Shown piece after piece: positions 1 to 7,227 of a stretch of DNA of 11,939 bases. The notes beneath the pieces were generated by a model. The model saw nothing but the letters and a program-made list of their open reading frames with translations, had not been told where the DNA came from and ran no database searches. Position 1 is the first letter of the stretch; each line of letters starts with the position of its first letter. The position numbers and the translations under genes were made by a program. The stretch covers positions 1 to 11,939 of the forward strand of contig JAFNAJ010000041.1 of assembly GCA_017860085.1 (NCBI GenBank). Reading direction: 5' to 3'. This stretch comes from Acidobacteriota bacterium. Lineage in GTDB: Bacteria; Acidobacteriota; Vicinamibacteria; Vicinamibacterales; JAFNAJ01.

Positions 1-1008
1 ACCGACGCGCCCGTGACGTCTGAAGGGCAAGCCTATGCGCTGATGCAGGCGGCGTGGATGCGCGACCGCGACACCTTCACGCGCGTGTTCGACTGGACCG
101 AACGTCACCTCAAGCGGCCCGACGGGCTCTACTCGTGGCTGTGGACCGCCGACGACGGTGGGCGCGTCGTTGATGACAACTCGGCGACCGACGCCGACAC
201 CGACATCGCCTTCGCGTTGGTCCTCGCAGCCGCGGCCTTCGACGCACCGCACCTGCTCGATAGAGCCCGCGACATCGTAGTTGCCGTGCGCACGCACGCA
301 TCTCTGGCCGTCAAGCGTGGATGGATCGTGCTGCCCGGCCGCTGGGCCGCGCCGGACCGCATCACGAGCCTCTCGTATTTCTCACCCTTTGCCTACGAGT
401 ACTTCGACGAAATCGACCCGTCCGGGCGGTGGAGTGAAGCGATCCACGCGGGCTACGATCTGCTCGAGGCCTCGTTGCAGGGCCAGCCGCCCCGGCTGCC
501 GCCGGACTTCGTGTCCGTCGATCTCGCGGGTCGACCGACCGGGCTGCCGGCCGGCTCCCGGCTCTCGCCCAACTTCTCGTACGACGCGATGCGGGTGTTC
601 TGGCGGGTGGATCTCGACTGCCGGCTGCACCGTCGCGCCAGGGCCTGCGTGGAGCGCGGTGGCGCCAGGCAAGCGGCCGTCGTGATGGGCAGGGACGGTC
701 GCCTGGTCGATCGCTATGCCGTCGACGCCACGCCGCTATCGACGCGCGAGTCGTTGAGCTTCTATGGAGCGCTGCTTCCGGCGGTGGAGGTGGTGGCGCC
801 GGCGCAGGCCGGGTGGATTCGCACCCAGCGCCTGACGCCGTCGGCCCTCGACGAACTGCTGGTGCGCAACGATCGCTACTACGACTTCAACTGGACCTGG
901 TTTGGTCTGGCCTCGACCAGCGGTCTCACCGTCGAACGCACGCCTCGCGTGCGCGAGCTCCGAGGATCCTACCGGCCGGCGACGCCCAGCGCGCCGCGCC
1001 CGAGGTAG
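1..1008 (+). CDS. Glycoside hydrolase family 8 endoglucanase, BcsZ-like (5' end outside the window)
   Basis: The frame is open from base 1. The GTG at 13 is internal, because the catalytic region has already begun, so roughly 50-90 N-terminal residues probably lie upstream. GH8 landmarks appear in family order. TSEGQ at 16-30 holds the Glu (codon 22-24) matching the general acid, Glu55 in E. coli BcsZ. SATDAD at 181-198 is the acidic substrate-site motif. NFSYDAMRV at 571-597 holds the Asp (codon 583-585) matching the BcsZ base Asp243. The aromatic YYDFNWTWFG lies near 880-909. GH8 enzymes are inverting beta-1,4-glucanases, and BcsZ trims cellulose in the periplasm. Export cannot be judged because the N-terminus is missing. 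The last 12 codons and stop overlap coxD on the opposite strand and give a Pro/Arg-rich tail. Family call is strong; a cellulose-biosynthesis role is inference, and xylanase or chitosanase activity also occurs in GH8. Confidence 0.9.
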   Translation, partial: TDAPVTSEGQAYALMQAAWMRDRDTFTRVFDWTERHLKRPDGLYSWLWTADDGGRVVDDNSATDADTDIAFALVLAAAAFDAPHLLDRARDIVVAVRTHASLAVKRGWIVLPGRWAAPDRITSLSYFSPFAYEYFDEIDPSGRWSEAIHAGYDLLEASLQGQPPRLPPDFVSVDLAGRPTGLPAGSRLSPNFSYDAMRVFWRVDLDCRLHRRARACVERGGARQAAVVMGRDGRLVDRYAVDATPLSTRESLSFYGALLPAVEVVAPAQAGWIRTQRLTPSALDELLVRNDRYYDFNWTWFGLASTSGLTVERTPRVRELRGSYRPATPSAPRPR

Positions 1009-1268
1009 TCGTTCAGCGTGAACGCGAACAGGATGACGAGAAAGACGAGCGAGGTGACTACCGTCACCTTGATCAGGCGATCGCTCCAGAAGACGTGCAT
1101 GAAGAACAGGACGACGAGCGTCGCCTTGGTCACCGCAATGCCCATGGCCACGAAGAGGTTCGCGTTGCCCATGTCGATGTAGGTGACCGCCACCGTCATG
1201 GCGGTGAGCACCATCAGGGCCAGGAAGATGGCGACGTAGAGGCCTCTCGATGCAACGTGGTCGGACAT
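969..1268 (-). CDS. coxD: Cytochrome c oxidase subunit IV (prokaryotic type, three-helix)
   Basis: A 99-aa protein with three predicted membrane helices at about residues 10-30, 36-58 and 66-87. The middle helix contains KATLVVLFFMHV, typical of the small subunit IV/CtaF family of caa3- and aa3-type oxidases. It is thought to stabilise the oxidase core and carries no redox centre. It is the last gene of the oxidase set and lies 72 bp after coxC, the widest gap in the train. Its ATG at 1268 is preceded at 7 nt by AGGG, which belongs to the final units of the repeat array filling that gap. The stop (TAG, 971-969) lies inside the 3' end of the convergent GH8 gene. Family and start are well supported by hydropathy and context; sequence motifs in this family are weak. 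Confidence 0.9.
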   Translation of the reverse strand: MSDHVASRGLYVAIFLALMVLTAMTVAVTYIDMGNANLFVAMGIAVTKATLVVLFFMHVFWSDRLIKVTVVTSLVFLVILFAFTLNDYLGRGALGVAGR

Positions 1269-1271
1269 AAG

Positions 1272-1332
1272 CGAACCCTGGAACCCTAGACCCTCGAACC
1301 TTGGAACCCCAGCACCCTGGAGCCCTAGAACC
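1272..1332 (-). repeat. Degenerate 8-bp tandem repeat, consensus GGTTCCAG, in the coxC-coxD gap
   Basis: Read on the minus strand, the gap splits into about 7.6 consecutive units: GGTTCTAG, GGCTCCAG, GGTGCTGG, GGTTCCAA, GGTTCGAG, GGTCTAG (7 bp), GGTTCCAG and a partial GGTTCG. It fills most of the 72 bp between coxC and coxD and ends four bases before the coxD start. Each unit begins with GG, and most have TTC or CTC next. No stable hairpin is obvious. Related units occur at the actB-actC junction in the opposite orientation. Function is unknown; the array may set spacing or supply the coxD ribosome binding site. Confidence 0.8.
1276..1279 (-). promoter_or_regulatory. Putative coxD ribosome binding site inside the repeat array
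   Basis: AGGG on the minus strand sits 7 nt before the coxD ATG. It spans the junction of the last full and the partial GGTTCCAG-type unit, so the repeat itself appears to provide the Shine-Dalgarno-like sequence. No better match lies closer to the start. Confidence 0.5.
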
Positions 1333-1340
1333 TTCGTCGC

Positions 1341-1992
<652 letters not shown>

Positions 1993-2000
<8 letters not shown>

Positions 2001-3609
2001 ATCGCTTCTCCTGATGCGCGTACGCGTACGCCGGCTCGGTCACGACCGGCGTGACGGGGAAGTTCTCGGTGACCGGCGGTGACTGCGTCTGCCACTCGAG
2101 GCCGGTTGCGCCCCACGGGTTGTCGCCGGCCACCTCGCCCTTCTTGAGCGACCAGAGCAGGTAGATGGTCGGGATGAAGTAGCCCACGCCCAGAATCGTG
2201 GCGCCGGCTGTCGACAGCACGTTCAGCACCTGCCATTCCTCGGGATACATGTGGTACCGCCGGGGCATCCCCATGTAGCCGAGCAGGAACTGCGGGAAGA
2301 AGGTGAGGTTGAAGCCCACGAAGATCATCAGGGCCGCGAACTTCGCCCAGCCCTCGTTGTAGAGCCGCCCGGTCATCTTCGGCCACCAGTAGTGCAAGCC
2401 GCCGAGGTAGGCCATGATCGTGCCGCCGACCATCACGTAGTGGAAATGCGCCACCACGAAATAGGTGTCGTGCACGTGCACGTCGAGCCCCAGCGCGCCG
2501 AGGAAGAGCCCGGTCAGTCCGCCAATCAGGAACAGGCCCAGGAAGCCGAACGCGTAGAGCATCGGCGCCTGGTAGGAAATCGACCCACGGTAGAGCGTAG
2601 CCGTCCAGTTGAACACCTTCACGGCCGACGGCACCGCCACGAGATACGTGAGGAACGAGAACACCAGGCCGGCGAAGGCCGACTGGCTGCTGACGTACAT
2701 GTGGTGGCCCCACACGAAGAACCCGATCACCGCGATGGCCAGGCTCGAGAAGGCCACGAACTTGTACCCGAAGATCTCCTTGCGCGTGAACGCCGCGATC
2801 AACTCGCTGATGACGCCCATGGCGGGCAGCACCATCACGTACACGGCCGGGTGCGAGTAGAACCAGAACAGGTGCTGGTACAGCACCGGATCGCCGCCCA
2901 GGGTCGGATCGAACACTCCGATGTGCAGCGTGCGTTCGAGGGCGACCAGGACGATCGCGATGGCCACGACGGGCGTCCCCAGGATGGCAATCAGGCTCGT
3001 CGCGTAACTCGCCCACACGAACAGCGGCAGCCTGAACCACGTCATCCCGGGCGCCCGCATCTTGTGGATGGTGACGATGAAGTTGAAGCCGGTCAGGATC
3101 GACGAAAACCCGCTGATGAAGACGCCGAGGCCCGTGAGGATGACGTGCGTGTTCGACGCCGCCGTGCTGTAGGGCGTGTAGAACGTCCACCCGGTGTCGA
3201 CGCCTCCGCCAATCACGGCGGCCAGCGTGAAGAGCCCCCCGAGCACGTAGACGTACCAGCTGAGCAGGTTGATCCGCGGGAACGCCAGGTCCTTGGCCCC
3301 GATCATCAGCGGGACGAGGAAGTTGCCCAGGGTGGCGGGAATGGCGGGAATCAGGAAGAAGAACACCATCGCCACGCCGTGCATGGTGAAGACCTTGTTG
3401 TAGGTCTCCGCCTCGAAGAGGTCGCCGGCAGGGGTGAGCAGCTCGAGCCGGATCAGCAGCGCGAACAGGCCGCCAATCATGAAGAACACCGACACGGAAA
3501 TCAGGTACAGGAGCGCGATCCGCTTGTGGTCTCGCGTGAGGAGCCACGACTTCGCGGTGTGCGCGACGTTGATGTAGTTCGTCTGGGTGGGGGCGGTCGC
3601 AGTATCCAT
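1993..3609 (-). CDS. coxA: caa3-type cytochrome c oxidase subunit I (A2-type haem-copper oxidase)
   Basis: A 538-aa catalytic subunit with about twelve helices; it reduces O2 to water and pumps protons across the cytoplasmic membrane. Metal ligands are complete: His77 and His390 for low-spin haem a, His388 for haem a3, and His253, His302 and His303 for CuB. Tyr257 in HPAVY is the His-Tyr cross-link partner. The K-channel Lys331 (VPSAVKVF) and the D-channel entrance Asp107 (KDLAFPRIN) are present. The usual D-channel glutamate of HPEVY is replaced: the motif reads YSHPAVY with Tyr251-Ser252, the hallmark of A2-type oxidases such as Rhodothermus marinus caa3. The gene lies 19 bp after coxB and overlaps coxC by 8 bp. 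The ATG at 3609 has only a weak GAG-rich upstream site. The haem type (a versus a variant) cannot be read from sequence. Confidence 0.98.
2008..2012 (-). promoter_or_regulatory. Ribosome binding site for coxC, fixing a TTG start
   Basis: AGGAG on the minus strand ends 7 nt before the TTG at 2000. It lies within the last codons of coxA. It is the main reason to accept TTG as the coxC start. Confidence 0.75.
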
Positions 3610-3628
3610 TGCTCGTTCTCGACCTCTG

Positions 3629-4636
3629 CTACTTCGTCACCGTGTCGGCGGCGCCAGGCGCCTGCGCGCCCTCCGCGGCCGGCGCCGCGGTCTGGCCCGG
3701 GGCCTGGCCCTTCGTGCCCAGCGACTTCACGTAGGCGATGAGCTGCATGAGCTGCTCCTCGCTCACCAGGCCCTGGAAGGTGGGCATCAGTGGCTGGTAG
3801 CCTTCGACGATCTTCGCCTGCGGGTTCACGATCGACTCGCGCAGGTACTGCTCGTCGGCGGTCACCGTGCGCCCACCCTGCAACGTCACCTGCGATCCGA
3901 ACACGCCGGCCAGCGACGGCCCGCGGCCGGTCGTGTCGTCGCGGTGGCAGGTGACGCAGGCGAGGTCGGTGAACAGCTTCTGCCCCATCTCGCTCATGCT
4001 GCCCGTCGCCGGACCGCCGGCCAGCCACTGCTGGAACTCGCCGGGCGCCATCACCACGACTTCGCCGATCATCCCGGAGTGCTTCTGCCCGCAGTACTCG
4101 GTGCAGAACAGCCGGTAGCGGCCTGCCTTCGTAGCCTGGAACCACAGGGTCGTGGTGCGCCCGGGCACGGCGTCCATCTTCACCCGGAAGGCCGGGATGT
4201 ACACGCTGTGGATCACGTCCTCCGACCCAATCACCAGCTTCACCGGCTGCCCAATTGGCACGTGGAGCTGGTTGATCTCGCGCTGGCCCGTGACGTGCTG
4301 GAACTTCCACATCCACCGCTTGCCGACGGTGTAGATCTCCATGGCGTTGGCAGGCGGCTTGGCCATCGCGAAGTAGACCGAGGCGCCCCAGTAGAACATC
4401 ACCATCGCCAGTACGAGCGGCACCGCGGTCCAGGTCAACTCGAGCGCGAGGGCCCCGTGCACCGGGGCACCAACCTCGTCCGCCCGCCGGCGCTTGTAGC
4501 GCACGGCGAAGAAGGCGACCAACGCCACGACGAGGATGGCGAAAAACGACGTGACCGCCACGATGAAGAAGTAGAGTGCGTCGACACGCCCGGCGAAGGT
4601 TGAAGCCGAATCGGGAAACAGCGGAATGTTGAACAT
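3629..4636 (-). CDS. coxB: Cytochrome c oxidase subunit II with fused C-terminal cytochrome c (caa3-type)
   Basis: A 335-aa electron-entry subunit. Two membrane helices at about residues 18-47 and 65-90 precede a periplasmic cupredoxin domain. All CuA ligands are present: His143, Cys178, Glu180, Cys182, His186 and Met189 (motif CTEYCGQKHSGM). A cytochrome c domain follows, with CVTCH at 227-231 for covalent haem and Met284 in QPLMPTF as probable sixth ligand. A Pro/Ala-rich tail ends the protein. The fused haem makes this a caa3-type enzyme that can take electrons directly from a partner complex. No cleavable signal peptide is evident; the N-terminus is short before helix 1. The gene starts 8 bp after the sco stop, with GTAGGG within that junction as a modest ribosome site. 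Subunit identity is very secure. Confidence 0.98.
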   Translation of the reverse strand: MFNIPLFPDSASTFAGRVDALYFFIVAVTSFFAILVVALVAFFAVRYKRRRADEVGAPVHGALALELTWTAVPLVLAMVMFYWGASVYFAMAKPPANAMEIYTVGKRWMWKFQHVTGQREINQLHVPIGQPVKLVIGSEDVIHSVYIPAFRVKMDAVPGRTTTLWFQATKAGRYRLFCTEYCGQKHSGMIGEVVVMAPGEFQQWLAGGPATGSMSEMGQKLFTDLACVTCHRDDTTGRGPSLAGVFGSQVTLQGGRTVTADEQYLRESIVNPQAKIVEGYQPLMPTFQGLVSEEQLMQLIAYVKSLGTKGQAPGQTAAPAAEGAQAPGAADTVTK

Positions 4637-4644
4637 GAGTAGCC

Positions 4645-5523
4645 CTACGCTCCCCGGCTGGCCGCGGCCTCGGGCGCCCGGTGATCACGCCGCCACATGA
4701 CGGCCCAGAACGCCACGAGCCCGAAAATGGTCGCCGCGCCGCCAATCCGGACGGCGGTCATCGTCGCCACCCCGTACTTCCCGGTTGTCGGATCGTAGTG
4801 GTAGCAGTAGAGGAGCAGGTTGTCGACCGGCGTCCCGATCTTCTGATCCGAGGCCTCCATCAGGCCGTACTTGAGATCGCGTGCCGAGTACTCGACGCCA
4901 TAGAAGTACTTCGAGACGCGGCCATCGGGCGTCAGCACGATCACCCCGGCCGCGTGCGCGTATTGCTTGATCTTGTCGTCCCACGCGTACTTGAAGCCCA
5001 CCGCCTCGGTGAGCTGCGCGATCGACTCGGGCGGGCCGGTGAGGAAGTGCCAGCCGGGCTCGGATCCGGGGCGGTCGTACCGCTCCATGTAGGCGCGCTT
5101 CTTCGCCTCGGCAAGCCCAGGACCTTCCCTGGGGTTGAAGCTCACGGCCACCACGTCGAACTCGTTGCCGGCCGTGAAGGTGAGCACGCCGAGCGAGCTC
5201 ACCAGGCCATTGAGCACCTGCGAGCAGAGCATCGGGCACTCGTAGTACACGAGGGCCAGGACGAGCGGCCGCTTGCCCAGGTAGTCGGCCAAACGTACAG
5301 CCTTGCCCGTCTCGTCGCGGAAGAGGACGTCGGCGGGCACCTTGGCGCCGAGCTGCTGGTCGAAGCGCACGTCTTCGAGCAGGTTCGGGCGTTCTCCCGT
5401 GGCGGTCCCCGGGGCGTAGCGCATTCCACCGGGCCCCTGCTGGGCGACGGCCGTCGCCGCGGCGGCCGCGAACACGGCAGCCGACACGAGCCCGGCCACG
5501 ATGCGCGCGGTGATGTTCGTCAT
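4645..5523 (-). CDS. SCO1/SenC-family copper chaperone with C-terminal membrane anchor
   Basis: A 292-aa thioredoxin-fold protein of the SCO family, which delivers copper to, or reduces, the CuA site of CoxB. Residues 1-27 form a signal peptide (hydrophobic 8-26, probable cleavage AVA-QQ). The copper site is C96-PML-C100 (CxxxC) plus His190 (QYAHAAG). A second hydrophobic segment at about 257-277, followed by WRRDHR, predicts a C-terminal anchor with a cytoplasmic tail; many SCO proteins are anchored only at the N-terminus. An extra LLYCYHYDP stretch (Cys240, His242) lies just before that helix. The frame is open further upstream, but the ATG at 5523 is preferred because AGAGG lies 6 nt before it and a proper signal peptide begins there. 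It sits directly upstream of coxB, as expected for a CuA assembly factor. Confidence 0.93.
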   Translation of the reverse strand: MTNITARIVAGLVSAAVFAAAAATAVAQQGPGGMRYAPGTATGERPNLLEDVRFDQQLGAKVPADVLFRDETGKAVRLADYLGKRPLVLALVYYECPMLCSQVLNGLVSSLGVLTFTAGNEFDVVAVSFNPREGPGLAEAKKRAYMERYDRPGSEPGWHFLTGPPESIAQLTEAVGFKYAWDDKIKQYAHAAGVIVLTPDGRVSKYFYGVEYSARDLKYGLMEASDQKIGTPVDNLLLYCYHYDPTTGKYGVATMTAVRIGGAATIFGLVAFWAVMWRRDHRAPEAAASRGA

Positions 5524-5529
5524 GCCTTG

Positions 5530-5534
5530 CCTCT
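5530..5534 (-). promoter_or_regulatory. Ribosome binding site deciding the sco start
   Basis: AGAGG on the minus strand, 6 nt before the ATG at 5523. It selects this start over the much longer upstream-open frame, which would overlap the preceding gene heavily. Confidence 0.65.
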
Positions 5535-5570
5535 CGTTCCCCGGGACGGCTTGGAAGTCGGCCCCGGTGT

Positions 5571-6047
5571 TCACTGCTTCGGCGGCACCGCAGCCGATGC
5601 CGCATCCTCCGGCGACGCGGACGCTCCAGGCGCGGGCGCGGGAGCCGGCACCGGCGGCAGGGCCGGCAGGCCGTGCTCTGCGACCAGTTCGATGGCGCGT
5701 TCGATCGGGATCTGCGCGATGCCGTTCTGCTTGTCCACCCACGCGTAGCGCTCGAGCACCTGCCGCTGAGCCTCCTGGTACTGCTCGAGGTCGAGATAGG
5801 GCGTCGTCTGCAGCCGCGGTGCCGGCGGCAAGCGGTCGCCCGTTCGCTGCGCCAGCGCGGGCGTCGGCGCCTCCCGCCTGGTTACCGCCGCGCCCCACGC
5901 GCCCAGCGCGTACCACAGGGCTACGAACACCAGGGCGAGGAACGCCAGCATGAGGAAATACAGCCGCCACGCGCTGCCCAGGTCGGCGTCGGTGGGCTCG
6001 TGGCCAAGCGCCGGGCCGCCGTGCTGGTGCGGATCAGTGTGAGCCAT
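5571..6047 (-). CDS. Single-span membrane protein of unknown function between ACIII and the SCO/oxidase genes
   Basis: A 158-aa protein not assigned to a named family with confidence. A His-rich cytoplasmic start (HTDPHQHGG) leads to one membrane helix at about residues 29-53. The predicted periplasmic part has a distinctive core at 74-128: PPAPRLQ, then DLEQYQEAQ, ERYAWVDKQNG, QIPIERAIELV and EHGLP. It ends in a Pro/Ala-rich low-complexity tail (130-158). From memory, similar PRLQ ... YGWVD ... IPIDRAM cores occur in uncharacterised proteins beside SCO and cytochrome oxidase genes in Proteobacteria and Acidobacteriota; I could not check this. It has no Cys, haem motif or CxxxC. The start overlaps the end of actF by 14 bp, implying coupled translation. 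Candidate roles are a small ACIII subunit (an ActG-like position), a bridge to the oxidase, or an assembly factor; none is shown. Confidence 0.85.
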   Translation of the reverse strand: MAHTDPHQHGGPALGHEPTDADLGSAWRLYFLMLAFLALVFVALWYALGAWGAAVTRREAPTPALAQRTGDRLPPAPRLQTTPYLDLEQYQEAQRQVLERYAWVDKQNGIAQIPIERAIELVAEHGLPALPPVPAPAPAPGASASPEDAASAAVPPKQ

Positions 6048-7227
6048 GGTTCGCGAGCGCTTCCTTCAAGTACGGGTCGTTGACCGGGAGGATCGGGCGG
6101 CCTCGCAGGTAGTGGCAGAAGGCCGCTACCCAGACACCCCCGACTCCCACCAGGGCGGCGACGTCGATCCACCCGATGTAGATCCCCTCATGGAACTGCG
6201 GCGACACCTGGAACATCACGTCCACGGTGCGCATGACGAACAGCAGCAGCGCGATCGGCATCAGCAGGCGAAGGTTCTGCTTGATGTCGGCCGACAGCAG
6301 CATCGCAAACGGCAGCGCGAAGTGCAGCAGCACGAGCGCGAACATCACGAACTGCCACCCGTTGCTGAGGCGGCGGATGTACCAGGGAATCTCCTCGGGC
6401 AGGTTCGCCGACCAGATGATCAGGAACTGCGAGAAGGTGAAGTAGGCGTACAGCATCACGAAGGCGAACAGCAACTTGCCGAGATCGTGCAGGTGCTTCG
6501 ACTGCACGACGCTCGACATCGGCTCCGACTTGGTGAGCGTGAAGAGCACGATGATGATGAAGGCGAGCGCCGAGAGCCCCTGCCCGCCCACCATCACGAA
6601 ACCGTAGATGGTCGAGAACCAGTGGGGGTCGACCGACATCATCCAGTCGATGGCCGCCAGCGAGACCGTCAGGCCATAGATCACCAGGCCGGGCCCGCTC
6701 AGCCGCGCAAAGCGACGATCGAGACCCGCGGCGCCGCCCTGATCCTGCTGCGACGACCACTTCGTGAGCAGGAACGCCATCCCGCTCCAGAGCAGGAAGT
6801 AGATGAGCGTGCGCGCCACCCAGAAAGGCGTGTTGAGGAACGGGGCCTTGTGCAGCAGGATCGGATCCTTCGCCACCAGCTCGGGTTGTGCCCACTCGTA
6901 GACGTGCTCGAGGCCGAAGATGAGCGGGACGAACAGCAGGGCCACGAGCGGCAGCGTCTTGGCGGCCGCCTCGAGGATGCGGCGAATCACCAGTCCCCAC
7001 GCGCCGCCCGAAAGGTGATGCACCATCAGAAGGGCCAGGCAGCCGAGCGACACCCCGCTCCAGAAGATGAACGCCACGAGGTATGACTGGAAGAACTGTG
7101 GCCGGTTGACGAACGCGCCGCCGATGAGCGCCACGAGGCCGATCACGCCGACCATCGCCGCCTGCCGGCGGATGCGATCCACCGACGCGGGCACCTCGAA
7201 CCCGCGGGCCACGGTGGGTTCAGTCAT
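6034..7227 (-). CDS. actF: Alternative complex III subunit ActF (NrfD-like quinol-interacting membrane protein)
   Basis: A 397-aa polytopic membrane protein with about ten predicted helices, of the NrfD/PsrC-like family. In ACIII, ActF and its paralogue ActC form the membrane core; ActC carries the better-supported quinol site, and ActF is proposed to take part in proton movement. Recognisable stretches include LMVHHLSGGAWGLVIRR (about residues 68-84), the HxxxW-type FGLEHVYEWA (about 104-113), AAIDWMMSVDPHWFSTIYG in the middle, and FLIIWSANLPEEIPWYI near 270-286. No signal peptide and no Cys clusters. GGGAGGG lies about 8 nt before the ATG at 7227. The start overlaps the actE stop in ATGACTGA (8 bp), and the end overlaps the next gene by 14 bp. 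Assignment to ActF rather than ActC rests on length, sequence and position after actE. Confidence 0.95.
   Translation of the reverse strand: MTEPTVARGFEVPASVDRIRRQAAMVGVIGLVALIGGAFVNRPQFFQSYLVAFIFWSGVSLGCLALLMVHHLSGGAWGLVIRRILEAAAKTLPLVALLFVPLIFGLEHVYEWAQPELVAKDPILLHKAPFLNTPFWVARTLIYFLLWSGMAFLLTKWSSQQDQGGAAGLDRRFARLSGPGLVIYGLTVSLAAIDWMMSVDPHWFSTIYGFVMVGGQGLSALAFIIIVLFTLTKSEPMSSVVQSKHLHDLGKLLFAFVMLYAYFTFSQFLIIWSANLPEEIPWYIRRLSNGWQFVMFALVLLHFALPFAMLLSADIKQNLRLLMPIALLLFVMRTVDVMFQVSPQFHEGIYIGWIDVAALVGVGGVWVAAFCHYLRGRPILPVNDPYLKEALANHGSH

Noticed and set aside
1272..1332. CRISPR array or rho-independent terminator in the coxC-coxD gap
   Set aside because: Units are about 8 bp with no spacers, and I see no GC hairpin followed by a T-run.
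2251..3741. A 496-codon open frame on the plus strand opposite coxA
   Set aside because: The product is a His/Glu/Arg-rich string with no recognisable domain, fully antisense to well-conserved coxA.
4645..5970. Longer 441-aa version of the SCO gene
   Set aside because: The extra N-terminal 149 residues are Arg/Gly/Ala-rich shadow sequence overlapping the 158-aa gene. The ATG at 5523 has a ribosome site and begins a normal signal peptide.
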